Origin: Flavobacteriia bacterium
Lineage (GTDB): Bacteria > Bacteroidota > Bacteroidia > Flavobacteriales > Flavobacteriaceae
Direction of reading: 5' to 3'
Assembly: GCA_030626085.1 (NCBI GenBank)
Contig: DAOUPQ010000089.1
Coordinates: forward strand, 1 to 7,522
Length of the DNA stretch: 7,522 bases
Numbering within the stretch: the stretch's first letter is position 1; each line of letters opens with the position of its first letter. Below the pieces are notes generated by a model, which saw only the letters and a program-made list of their open reading frames with translations, was not told the DNA's origin and ran no database searches. A program made the position numbers and the translations under genes. Of this stretch, positions 1 through 6,207 are shown in pieces.

Positions 1-633
1 AGTAATTGTTAAAAAGTATTGATTTCCCTTAAAAAAAGCTTTTATATTGGCTTTTTGCCATTCTTCTTTTTGCGCAGATTTGGTTACTTTATTAATATTT
101 TGATCTATTAATTTTTGTTTTGCTGATTCGTCCATTTCATCAGAGATTCCAGCTAAAACCAAAGAAGTTACGTCGTCAATTCTAATTATAAAAGTAGCAG
201 TCAAATTAGGAGATGGTATTTCCTGATCGTAACTTTTTGCCCAAAAACCATCTTTTAAATAATCGTGTTCAACTGTAGAATGCGATTGAATTGATCCATA
301 ACCACAATGGTGATTTGTGAGTAACAATCCATTTGGTGAGATCATTTCAGAGGTACATCCTCTTCCAAAAATTGCAATGGCATCTTTTAAACTTGAATTG
401 TTTACATCGTAAATATCTTTGGCAGATAATTTACTACCTAATAATTGCATTTCATCTTCATTTATTCCTTCTAAAAGAGAAGGAATCCACATACCTCCCT
501 GGATTTCCTTAGCTTCTTCGGCGCTAAGTACATTAGATTGTTTGACTTCGGGGACTGTTGTGGTTTCTTGTACCGTTTTACACGAAATAATGCTTAGAAA
601 AACAAATAAAAAATAGAGTTTTAAATATTTCAT
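1..633 (-). CDS. S46 family dipeptidyl-peptidase, lipoprotein form (3' part cut off by window edge)
   Basis: This is the N-terminal 211 codons of a second S46 serine exopeptidase, a family that removes dipeptides from peptide N-termini outside the cytoplasm. The frame is open to the window edge; full-length members have about 700 residues, so most of the protein is missing. The N-terminus is a lipoprotein signal: a hydrophobic stretch ending S-I-I-S-C with Cys18 as lipidation site, then a polar linker (about 19-45). From Q45-G-G-M-W-I-P on it closely parallels the upstream neighbour. The catalytic His is His109 in T-N-H-H-C-G-Y; Cys93 and Cys110 could form the chymotrypsin-like disulfide. The catalytic Asp, Ser and the specificity residue lie beyond the edge, so substrate preference cannot be read. 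It starts 48 bp after the upstream S46 gene on the same strand, so co-transcription is likely. Family assignment is secure; membrane anchoring is inferred from the lipobox. Confidence 0.93.
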   Translation of the reverse strand, partial: MKYLKLYFLFVFLSIISCKTVQETTTVPEVKQSNVLSAEEAKEIQGGMWIPSLLEGINEDEMQLLGSKLSAKDIYDVNNSSLKDAIAIFGRGCTSEMISPNGLLLTNHHCGYGSIQSHSTVEHDYLKDGFWAKSYDQEIPSPNLTATFIIRIDDVTSLVLAGISDEMDESAKQKLIDQNINKVTKSAQKEEWQKANIKAFFKGNQYFLTIT

Positions 634-681
634 TTTAATTAAAATTTTGAGTTATTGATTATATAATAATTGAGTTAATTT

Positions 682-2808
682 TCACTTTTTAGGATGAACT
701 AATTTCATTTCGTTGATCAATCTTTTATTACCTGCATATTTATCGATGATAAATAGAATATATCTGACATCTACCATGATATTCCTGCAAATTTCAGGGT
801 CGTAATTATAATCACTCATAGTGCCTTCCCAAACCCTGTCAAAATTCAAACCGATAAGATTACCGTATGCATCTAAAGCCGGACTACCTGAGTTACCACC
901 GGTAGTATGATTAGTACCTATAAAGTTAACAGGCATTTTACCATCGATTCCATATTTGCCAAAATCCTTATTTTGATATAGATTGATCAGTTTTTGAGGA
1001 ACATCGAACTCATAATCACCGGGTTTGTATTTTTCTATAACACCTTTTAAATAAGATACAGGTTTGTAATAAATACCATCTTTTGGATAATAACCTTTCA
1101 CTTTTCCATAGGTTATACGTAAAGTACTATTGGCATCAGGAAAAAAGCGTTCATCAGGAAAAGTTTCCATTAAAGCTTTCATATATTCTTTTTGAACTGC
1201 CTGAATTTCAAGGTTGATCTCATAAAATTTTGGGTTGATCTTTGTGTAAAAATCTTTTGTTAGATCTTTACCTAGAATATAAGCAGGATCAGCATTAATT
1301 TTTTCAATAACCTGTTGTTGGGTACCTTCCAAAAGAGATTTAAAATCTTCGGGATTTGTTAATTTTGATTTACCGTAAATTGTATTGGTCAGATCTGAAT
1401 AATTAACATTTTTCAGGTTATCTGAAAGGTATGCTGCAGGAATTTTAGTGCTGTAAATTTCAATCAGTTTTTCAAAAACATCTTTATCAACTTTAGCGTT
1501 ATAGTTTTTAAAATTACCTTTTGATGAATTAATTAATTTAGCTCTTTCCGATTCAAAACTTGTTGGATCTGCGGTTACTTTTTCTTCAAATTGATATAGC
1601 CTAACAGTAGCTCTTAACAATTCTACATTTCGATAAGAAACCTCTGTCCAGTAGGCTCTTGCCAAAGCGACATCATCAATTTCTTTATAAAGTTTATCAA
1701 AATCATTGAGTAAATTTTTATATTTAGAATTGTTTTTATTGATATTGATAAATTCTTGTTCTAATTTTTGTTTTTTAGCAATAGCATTTGATTTTTCAAT
1801 GCCTTGATTCTCACCGATCCACTTTTTCCAATAATTGGCTATTCTGGCATATTTTGAAGCATATTGAATTTTAATTTTATCATCTGCGCGCATATAAGAA
1901 TCAACAATTTTAAGTGCTTCATCTCTAATTTCAATTTTTGCAGGATTAACTGTATGTACTATTTGATCTATAGCGATTGCCGGTAAATATTCGTTTGTTC
2001 TTCCGGGAAAACCAAATATCAAAGTAAAATCATCTTCAACAACACCATCTATAGAAACCGGTAAAAAATGTTTTGGTTTAAATGGTACATTATCTTTAGA
2101 ATATTCAGCCGGACGATTATTTTTATCGGCATAGATCCTAAATAATGAAAAATCTCCTGTATGACGAGGCCACATCCAGTTATCTGTATCCGATCCAAAT
2201 TTTCCTATTGCGGTAGGAGGTGCCCCAACCAGACGAATATCATTATACTTTTCAATAATAAATAAAAGGTATTGATTTCCTTTGTAAAAAGCTCTTACTT
2301 GTACATCCTGCCAATCATCTTTAGTTACATTTTTTTTAATGATAGCAATATTTTGATCGATCTTTGATTGTTTTTCTTTAGCATTCATCACATCGTTTAC
2401 GCCATTAAATGCTTGTTTTGTAACATCATCAATTCTTTTGATAAAAGTAACATACATCCCGGGATTAGATAATTCTTCAGTATCGCTCATTGCCCAAAAA
2501 CCATTTTTAAGATAGTCGTGTTCTACAGATGAATGTGATTGAATGGCTCCATAACCACAGTGATGATTGGTTAAGATCAAACCTTTATCTGAAATTATCT
2601 CACCTGTACAACCGCCATTAAAATGAATAATGGCATCCTTTAAGCTTGAATTGTTGGTGTCGTAAATATCTTTGGCTGACATTTTACTGCCTAGACTTTG
2701 CATTTCGGTTTCGTTCATTCCTTCTAATAATGAAGGTATCCACATACCACCTTGCTGGGCGGTGATTTGAAGTGTAATAAATAAGAAAAGTATTTTAAAA
2801 TATTTCAT
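682..2808 (-). CDS. S46 family dipeptidyl-peptidase, DPP11-like (Asp/Glu-specific by key residue)
   Basis: A complete 708-residue S46 serine exopeptidase, matching the usual family length. It releases dipeptides from oligopeptide N-termini in the periplasm or at the cell surface. Residues 1-17 form a signal peptide, with cleavage likely after I-T-A17, leaving a mature N-terminus beginning QQGGMWIP. The triad can be placed: His83 (T-N-H-H-C-G-Y), probably Asp219 (R-H-T-G-D-F) and Ser640 (G-G-N-S-G-S-P). The roughly 300 residues between the Asp and Ser regions are rich in Lys and Glu and fit the helical domain inserted between the two barrel lobes. Arg658 (N-F-D-R-V-W-E-G) lies 18 residues after the catalytic Ser, the same spacing as Ser655 and Arg673 in Porphyromonas gingivalis DPP11. 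That Arg gives preference for Asp/Glu at P1; DPP7 has Gly there. No C-terminal sorting domain is seen. Family certain, specificity inferred. Confidence 0.96.
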   Translation of the reverse strand: MKYFKILFLFITLQITAQQGGMWIPSLLEGMNETEMQSLGSKMSAKDIYDTNNSSLKDAIIHFNGGCTGEIISDKGLILTNHHCGYGAIQSHSSVEHDYLKNGFWAMSDTEELSNPGMYVTFIKRIDDVTKQAFNGVNDVMNAKEKQSKIDQNIAIIKKNVTKDDWQDVQVRAFYKGNQYLLFIIEKYNDIRLVGAPPTAIGKFGSDTDNWMWPRHTGDFSLFRIYADKNNRPAEYSKDNVPFKPKHFLPVSIDGVVEDDFTLIFGFPGRTNEYLPAIAIDQIVHTVNPAKIEIRDEALKIVDSYMRADDKIKIQYASKYARIANYWKKWIGENQGIEKSNAIAKKQKLEQEFININKNNSKYKNLLNDFDKLYKEIDDVALARAYWTEVSYRNVELLRATVRLYQFEEKVTADPTSFESERAKLINSSKGNFKNYNAKVDKDVFEKLIEIYSTKIPAAYLSDNLKNVNYSDLTNTIYGKSKLTNPEDFKSLLEGTQQQVIEKINADPAYILGKDLTKDFYTKINPKFYEINLEIQAVQKEYMKALMETFPDERFFPDANSTLRITYGKVKGYYPKDGIYYKPVSYLKGVIEKYKPGDYEFDVPQKLINLYQNKDFGKYGIDGKMPVNFIGTNHTTGGNSGSPALDAYGNLIGLNFDRVWEGTMSDYNYDPEICRNIMVDVRYILFIIDKYAGNKRLINEMKLVHPKK

Positions 2809-2878
2809 CTGTTTAAAATTTTGTAATTATCTGTTAATTAAAAAACTGCCTACTGAAAAGTTGGTTTAAATTAATGAA

Positions 2879-2886
2879 CAAATATA
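2879..2886 (-). promoter_or_regulatory. Candidate -7 element for the S46 peptidase operon
   Basis: On the minus strand this reads TATATTTG, an exact match to the Bacteroidota -7 consensus TAnnTTTG. It lies about 70 bp upstream of the S46 start at 2808, so transcription would begin near 2872 with a leader of roughly 60 nt. No TTG/TTTG box is found at the usual 17-23 bp distance, so the call rests on the -7 element and its position alone. Confidence 0.35.
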
Positions 2887-3107
2887 CATAACCTTATTGT
2901 ATTTAAAATAAGAAAATTGGTAACAAATGTGTTATTAATATCAACAAATTTCTTGAATAAAATATCATTATTGTTAACTAGATCTTGGGTGTTTTATTTA
3001 ATACATAATTAACTTGATTATGTCTCTTGGTAAACATTAAAATATTACCTTTTTGTATGTAAAAGCAGATAATTCATACTCAATGTAGGTTTCAAATAAT
3101 ATTTATC

Positions 3108-3115
3108 TATTTTTG
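3108..3115 (+). promoter_or_regulatory. Candidate -7 element for the DUF808 gene
   Basis: The bases read TATTTTTG, matching TAnnTTTG, 19 bp before the ATG at 3135. Transcription would start around 3121, giving a very short, A-rich leader, which is common in this phylum. There is no clear -33 TTG at the expected distance. In such A+T-rich DNA chance matches occur, so confidence is modest. Confidence 0.35.
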
Positions 3116-3134
3116 AAATAAATAAAAAAATATA

Positions 3135-4010
3135 ATGACAGGATTTTTCGCAATTTTAGATGACATTGCTATGTTGATGGATGATGTTTCCATAATGGCA
3201 AAGGTTGCTGCAAAAAAAACAGCAGGTGTTTTGGGTGATGATCTGGCAGTTGGTGCTGAAAAAGCATCAAGTTTTAGAGCTTCAAGAGAATTGCCGGTGC
3301 TTTGGATTATTACAAAGAGTTCTTTTTTAAATAAGTTGATTATTTTACCCTTTGCTTTTTTATTAAGTGCTTTTGCACCAAAATTAATTGTGCCTATTTT
3401 ACTTATTGGTGGTGTTTATCTAAGTTTTGAAGGTGTCGAAAAAATTATTCATACATTTTTTCATAAAGGAGATAAGCATGAAGATATTCTGGAAATTGAA
3501 ACTGAAGAAGAAATTCTTAAAGCAGAAAAAGTAAAGATCAAGAATACAATTCTAACTGATTTTATTCTATCTGTTGAGATCATTATGATTGCTTTAGGAA
3601 CTGTTTCTGATCAACCATTGATGACGCAAATTATGGTTGTTTCTATTATTGCAATTTTAGCAACTGTTGGTGTTTATGGAATTGTAGCTTTAATGGTTCG
3701 TATGGATGATGCAGGTTTTAAATTGGTCAAAAATGCTAGGAATAAACCTAAGTTAATTAAATCTTCTATGGTGGTTATCGGTAAAGGTCTGGTTTGGGCC
3801 TTGCCAAAATTAATTAAACTGCTTGCTATTGTCGGAACCATAGCAATGTTACTGGTAGGTGGAGGAATGTATGTACATAATGTACCTCAAGTACATGATT
3901 TCTTTCATGCATTTCCAATGATGATTGCTGAAATCATTATGGGATTAATTGTTGGATTGATTGCTTTCTTTATTGTTTTGATTTTTAAAAAGATTAAGGC
4001 CAAGATTTAA
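3135..4010 (+). CDS. yedI: DUF808 / YedI-family inner-membrane protein
   Basis: A 291-residue member of DUF808, whose best-known relative is E. coli YedI (about 300 residues); its biochemical role is not established. The polar N-terminus (1-60) is the family signature: L-D-D-I-A (8-12), M-D-D-V-S-I-M-A-K-V-A-A-K-K-T-A (15-30), G-D-D-L-A (34-38) and S-R-E-L-P-V (50-55). Hydrophobic segments follow at about 68-97 (probably two short helices), 142-158, 164-187, 222-244 and 264-284. A charged loop at 111-137 (E-I-E-T-E-E-E) separates the first and second groups, and M-V-R-M-D-D-A-G (187-194) follows the third. The C-terminus is lysine-rich, which suggests a cytoplasmic end. The gene stands alone: divergent from the S46 pair and convergent with the epimerase gene 36 bp away. 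The start is the first ATG, with an A-rich leader and no Shine-Dalgarno sequence. Family confident, function unknown. Confidence 0.93.
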   Translation: MTGFFAILDDIAMLMDDVSIMAKVAAKKTAGVLGDDLAVGAEKASSFRASRELPVLWIITKSSFLNKLIILPFAFLLSAFAPKLIVPILLIGGVYLSFEGVEKIIHTFFHKGDKHEDILEIETEEEILKAEKVKIKNTILTDFILSVEIIMIALGTVSDQPLMTQIMVVSIIAILATVGVYGIVALMVRMDDAGFKLVKNARNKPKLIKSSMVVIGKGLVWALPKLIKLLAIVGTIAMLLVGGGMYVHNVPQVHDFFHAFPMMIAEIIMGLIVGLIAFFIVLIFKKIKAKI

Positions 4011-4046
4011 AAATAGTAATTTAAAGTTTCTTCTGAATAGTTTTAA

Positions 4047-4964
4047 TCAAAATGAGAATTCATTCTTAAAAACAGTTAAAACATCTAATAGAGTCCTCTT
4101 TGGGATATTAGTTAATGCATTGATATGTTTATTTGGTTTTACTTTTAATTCTCTTAATTTTAATTGTTGATTGATAAACAAAGTTTCTAGATTTGGATAT
4201 AGAATTTTAAGTGTATCTACTATATGGTTAATGCTTAAATTATCTTCAACTAAATCATAGCTACCTTTAGGTAGATTACTGAAAATCAATCTTTTTAAGA
4301 TATTAGCAGTTTTATCAATATGGATAAATGAGCGGTGTTGTTCACCAGTGCCTTGAATGGAAATCCTGTTTTTAAAATTGGCTTCAAACAAAAATTTATT
4401 AATCACTGAGTCAAAACGCATGCTTTTGCTATAACCATAAATATTGCCACAACGGACAATATAGGTTTCCAGATTTTTGTCCATAAGTCGATTTACATGT
4501 TCTTCACCCCTTAATTTTGAAATTCCGTAAAAAGTCTTTGGATTGGGTAAAGTATTTTTATTTACTTCTTCTGAAGAAGCACCATAAACCGAAGCGCTAC
4601 TGGTGTAAATAAATTTTTTAACATTGCTTTCCTCTACAGCATAAACTACTTCTGCGGTTCCCCAATGGTTTATTTGCTCAAAAAGATGCGGATTTTGATC
4701 GGCAAAAGGCGTAGTAACATTAGCTGCCAGGTGATAGACCACATCTATGTCTTTTAGTGTTTTTCTAAGTAACCGTGAATCAAGAATATCGCCTTGAATA
4801 AATTTTATTTTATTGCTTAGTTTTTGGATTCCTATAAATAAATTTATATTTCCCCTACTTAGATTATCATAAATAATAATTTGTTCAACTTCAGGGTTAT
4901 TATCTAATTCGTAGGCTAATTCTGTACCTATGTATCCGGCTCCACCGGTGATGAGTATTTTCAT
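4047..4964 (-). CDS. NAD-dependent epimerase/dehydratase (extended SDR family)
   Basis: A 305-residue extended short-chain dehydrogenase/reductase of the nucleotide-sugar epimerase/dehydratase type. Numbered from the start chosen here, the Rossmann motif is T-G-G-A-G-Y-I-G (Gly7, Gly10, Gly13). Asp33 in Y-D-N-L-S-R-G favours NAD(H). G-D-I-L-D (58-62) and H-L-A-A-N (78-82) are further cofactor-site motifs. The active site is Ser123 (T-S-S-A-S-V-Y-G) with Tyr146 and Lys150 (Y-G-I-S-K). The C-terminal half (R-S-F-I-H-I-D at 211-217) is the substrate-binding part, but the sugar nucleotide cannot be read from it. An in-frame ATG at 4991 would add nine residues (MRLCEKKNE), but those codons lie in the flanking 26-bp repeat and precede the conserved MKILITGG; the ATG at 4964 follows an A-rich stretch, so it is preferred. 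It is the last gene of a minus-strand group after cysH and GxxExxY. Family sure, substrate unknown. Confidence 0.92.
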   Translation of the reverse strand: MKILITGGAGYIGTELAYELDNNPEVEQIIIYDNLSRGNINLFIGIQKLSNKIKFIQGDILDSRLLRKTLKDIDVVYHLAANVTTPFADQNPHLFEQINHWGTAEVVYAVEESNVKKFIYTSSASVYGASSEEVNKNTLPNPKTFYGISKLRGEEHVNRLMDKNLETYIVRCGNIYGYSKSMRFDSVINKFLFEANFKNRISIQGTGEQHRSFIHIDKTANILKRLIFSNLPKGSYDLVEDNLSINHIVDTLKILYPNLETLFINQQLKLRELKVKPNKHINALTNIPKRTLLDVLTVFKNEFSF

Positions 4965-4976
4965 TTCATTTTTTTT

Positions 4977-5002
4977 CTCGCAGAGGCGCAAAGGCGCAAA
5001 GA
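4977..5002. repeat. Left 26-bp inverted repeat flanking the GxxExxY gene
   Basis: This G+C-rich block sits in A+T-rich surroundings between the GxxExxY stop and the epimerase start. It begins CTCGCAGAG and then carries a tandem octamer, GCGCAAAG twice (4986-5001). Compared with the reverse complement of 5392-5417, 21 of 26 positions agree, with mismatches at repeat positions 6, 7, 10, 18 and 19. CGCAAAG-type repeats are, to my knowledge, common between genes in Bacteroidota. It also encodes the spurious N-terminal extension of the epimerase reading frame. Confidence 0.85.
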
Positions 5003-5005
5003 TTT

Positions 5006-5383
5006 TTATAATTTATTTACAATTCTTGTAATTCCATACTTAATCAATGCTTCATTGAAATTAATCAACAAACCAAATTTTAATCCTGTTATTTTCAAAT
5101 ATGTTAATAATTGTTTTGGATGTACAGGAGCAATAGATTCAACAGATTTTAATTCAATTATTACTTTATTTTCTACAATTAAATCAGCTCTAAATTCAAG
5201 ATTCATTTTATTCTCTTTCCAAATTACCGGAATTGCCTTTTGTCGTTCCACTTTTAACCCTTGATTCAATAGCTCGGAATACAATATTTCTTCATAAACA
5301 GATTCTAATAAGCCAGGACCAAGCTCTATATGAATTTGATAGCAGGTATTGACAATTATTTTTGATATTTCATTTTCTGTCAT
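5006..5383 (-). CDS. GxxExxY protein, small PD-(D/E)XK nuclease-fold protein
   Basis: A 125-residue member of the GxxExxY family, placed in the PD-(D/E)XK nuclease superfamily; the cellular role is not established. The naming motif is G24-P-G..., precisely Gly24-x-x-Glu27-x-x-Tyr30 in the first helical region. The nuclease core is intact: Asp67 in F-R-A-D-L-I-V, then Glu77-x-Lys79 in I-I-E-L-K-S, then Gln91-x-x-x-Tyr95, resembling the QxxxY motif of Cas4/RecB-type nucleases. Glu27 could supply the additional acidic ligand. There is no signal peptide or membrane helix, so it should be cytoplasmic. Imperfect 26-bp inverted repeats bracket the gene tightly: the left one ends 3 bp after the stop codon and the right one begins 9 bp before the start. 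It lies between cysH and the epimerase gene on the same strand, with no promoter of its own visible, so it may depend on read-through from cysH. Family assignment secure; catalytic activity is inferred. Confidence 0.92.
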   Translation of the reverse strand: MTENEISKIIVNTCYQIHIELGPGLLESVYEEILYSELLNQGLKVERQKAIPVIWKENKMNLEFRADLIVENKVIIELKSVESIAPVHPKQLLTYLKITGLKFGLLINFNEALIKYGITRIVNKL

Positions 5384-5391
5384 TTTGTTTT

Positions 5392-5417
5392 TCTTTGCAT
5401 CTTTGCGACTTAGCGAG
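5392..5417. repeat. Right 26-bp inverted repeat flanking the GxxExxY gene
   Basis: On the plus strand this reads TCTTTGCAT, CTTTGCGA, then CTTAGCGAG. Its reverse complement matches the left repeat at 21 of 26 positions and again shows a degenerate tandem octamer (CGCAAAG then TGCAAAG). It lies between the GxxExxY start and the end of cysH. Just outside it, at about 5425-5440, the minus strand carries a short direct repeat, AGGTTAT then AGGTTAA. The pair of repeats encloses only the GxxExxY gene. Confidence 0.85.
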
Positions 5418-5454
5418 AGAATATTAACCTATAACCTTTTAACTTGAAGCATCA

Positions 5455-6108
5455 TCACTTTCCTGCCAGATCTGTATGTAAACCACATTCGGTTTTATTT
5501 AAACCTGCCCATCTTCCGGAGCGATCATTGGTAACATCAATTTTTTGAGTGCATGGTTCACAACCAATACTTAAGTAACCTTTTTCTTCTAGCGGATGTT
5601 TTGGTAAATTGTATTTTTTAATATAATCATAGATCATCTTATTATTCCAATCTAAAATGGGATGGAAGCGTTTGCAATTAAAGGCTCCATCTTCTACAAT
5701 ATTCATTTTCTTTCTGTTCTCATTTTGATTTGCTCTAATTCCGTTGATCCAAATATCATGATTAGCTAAAACCGTTTCAAGGGGTTGGGTTTTATTGAGG
5801 TAACAACAATGATCAGGGTCTGAAGCAAAGAGTAGATTACCATTGCAATCTTTTTGATTGATCTTTGAAATTATTGGATTTATATTTACTAAATTTAAAT
5901 CCAATAATTTTACAATTTTATCTCTAAATATTAAAGTATCCGGAAACAAATAACCCGTATTGATAAACATTACAGGAATAGTTTTATCTATCTCACTTAT
6001 AATATGTAACAGCGGAATACTGTGTGTTTGAAAAGAAGAGGTAATAAAAATTTTTAATCCTTTTTTTTTATAATTTTCAATATATTTTCTGATGTTTTCA
6101 ACAGTCAT
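5455..6108 (-). CDS. cysH: Assimilatory APS reductase (CysH, [4Fe-4S] type)
   Basis: A 217-residue sulfonucleotide reductase that reduces adenylyl-sulfate to sulfite plus AMP with thioredoxin as donor, an early step of sulfate assimilation in the cytoplasm. S-S-F-Q-T-H-S (24-30) is the nucleotide-binding loop, and F-I-N-T-G-Y-L-F-P-D-T (48-58) and I-R-A-N-Q (124-128) are family motifs. Cys101-Cys102 and Cys183-x-x-Cys186 are the four [4Fe-4S] ligands; they separate APS-using enzymes from the cluster-free PAPS reductases. The catalytic cysteine is Cys208 in the C-terminal K-T-E-C-G-L-H, preceded by S-G-R-W-A-G-L (197-203). Length is slightly short for the family, but all key residues are present. 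It heads a minus-strand group (GxxExxY gene, then epimerase) and is divergent from rdgB. No ATP sulfurylase or sulfite reductase gene is in the window. The start follows an A-rich leader. Substrate APS is inferred from the cysteines. Confidence 0.94.
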   Translation of the reverse strand: MTVENIRKYIENYKKKGLKIFITSSFQTHSIPLLHIISEIDKTIPVMFINTGYLFPDTLIFRDKIVKLLDLNLVNINPIISKINQKDCNGNLLFASDPDHCCYLNKTQPLETVLANHDIWINGIRANQNENRKKMNIVEDGAFNCKRFHPILDWNNKMIYDYIKKYNLPKHPLEEKGYLSIGCEPCTQKIDVTNDRSGRWAGLNKTECGLHTDLAGK

Positions 6109-6129
6109 TAATAAATATTTTTAACTGAG

Positions 6130-6160
6130 CAAATGTAACATTTTCATATTTTGATGACAA
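6130..6160 (-). promoter_or_regulatory. Candidate promoter of cysH
   Basis: On the minus strand TTG (6160-6158) is followed, after a 20-bp spacer, by TACATTTG (6137-6130). This matches the Bacteroidota layout of a -33 TTG/TTTG and a -7 TAnnTTTG, and is the best-formed promoter in the window. It lies 21 bp upstream of the cysH ATG, giving a short leader. It probably also serves the GxxExxY and epimerase genes, for which no comparable element is visible. Confidence 0.55.
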
Positions 6161-6179
6161 TATTTTTTACTGATTTTAT

Positions 6180-6187
6180 TACATTTG
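6180..6187 (+). promoter_or_regulatory. Candidate -7 element of rdgB
   Basis: TACATTTG matches TAnnTTTG exactly and lies 20 bp before the chosen rdgB ATG at 6208. The nearest TTTG upstream (6150-6153) is 26 bp away, longer than the usual spacer, so the -33 part is weak. The element lies inside the longer reading frame that opens at 6151, which supports the later start codon. Confidence 0.45.
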
Positions 6188-6207
6188 TTTTTATAAATAT
6201 TCTAGAA

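Larger units (their letters stand above)
2809..3134. other. Divergent intergenic region between the S46 operon and the DUF808 gene
   Basis: This 326-bp stretch separates two divergent genes and should hold both promoters. I see no convincing open reading frame, tRNA-like fold or G+C-rich hairpin. It is very A+T-rich. It contains exact -7 type elements for each direction (2879-2886 minus, 3108-3115 plus), but neither has a well-spaced -33 box. The middle part, about 2890-3060, has no recognisable operator; a T-T-G at 3027-3029 followed by TACCTTTTTG at 3046-3055 is an imperfect alternative plus-strand promoter. The size leaves room for regulator binding, but no symmetric site stands out. Confidence 0.6.

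Noticed and set aside
68..84. TTTTTGCGCAGATTTG resembling the CTTTGCGC part of the flanking repeat
   Set aside because: It is inside S46 coding sequence, matches only about eight bases in a row, and the codons give normal family sequence.
419..616. Plus-strand open frame of 65 codons
   Set aside because: It is antisense to the well-supported N-terminus of the S46 lipoprotein gene, has no recognisable domain and no promoter-like element of its own.
4051..4068. Short inverted repeat AATGA-GAAT-TCATT near the convergent ends of the DUF808 and epimerase genes
   Set aside because: The stem is five A+T-rich pairs within the last epimerase codons, with no clear T-run directly after it on either strand; not good enough to call a terminator.
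5055..5264. Plus-strand open frame of 69 codons
   Set aside because: It lies entirely antisense within the GxxExxY gene, whose conserved motifs fix the coding strand.
5006..5383. GxxExxY protein as the toxin of a toxin-antitoxin pair
   Set aside because: No small partner gene is present next to it; both sides are taken up by repeats and by complete unrelated genes.
6151..6207. Hydrophobic 19-residue N-terminal extension of RdgB as a possible signal peptide
   Set aside because: RdgB is cytoplasmic, the conserved family start is MKIVFATNN at 6208, and a -7 promoter element lies within the extension.
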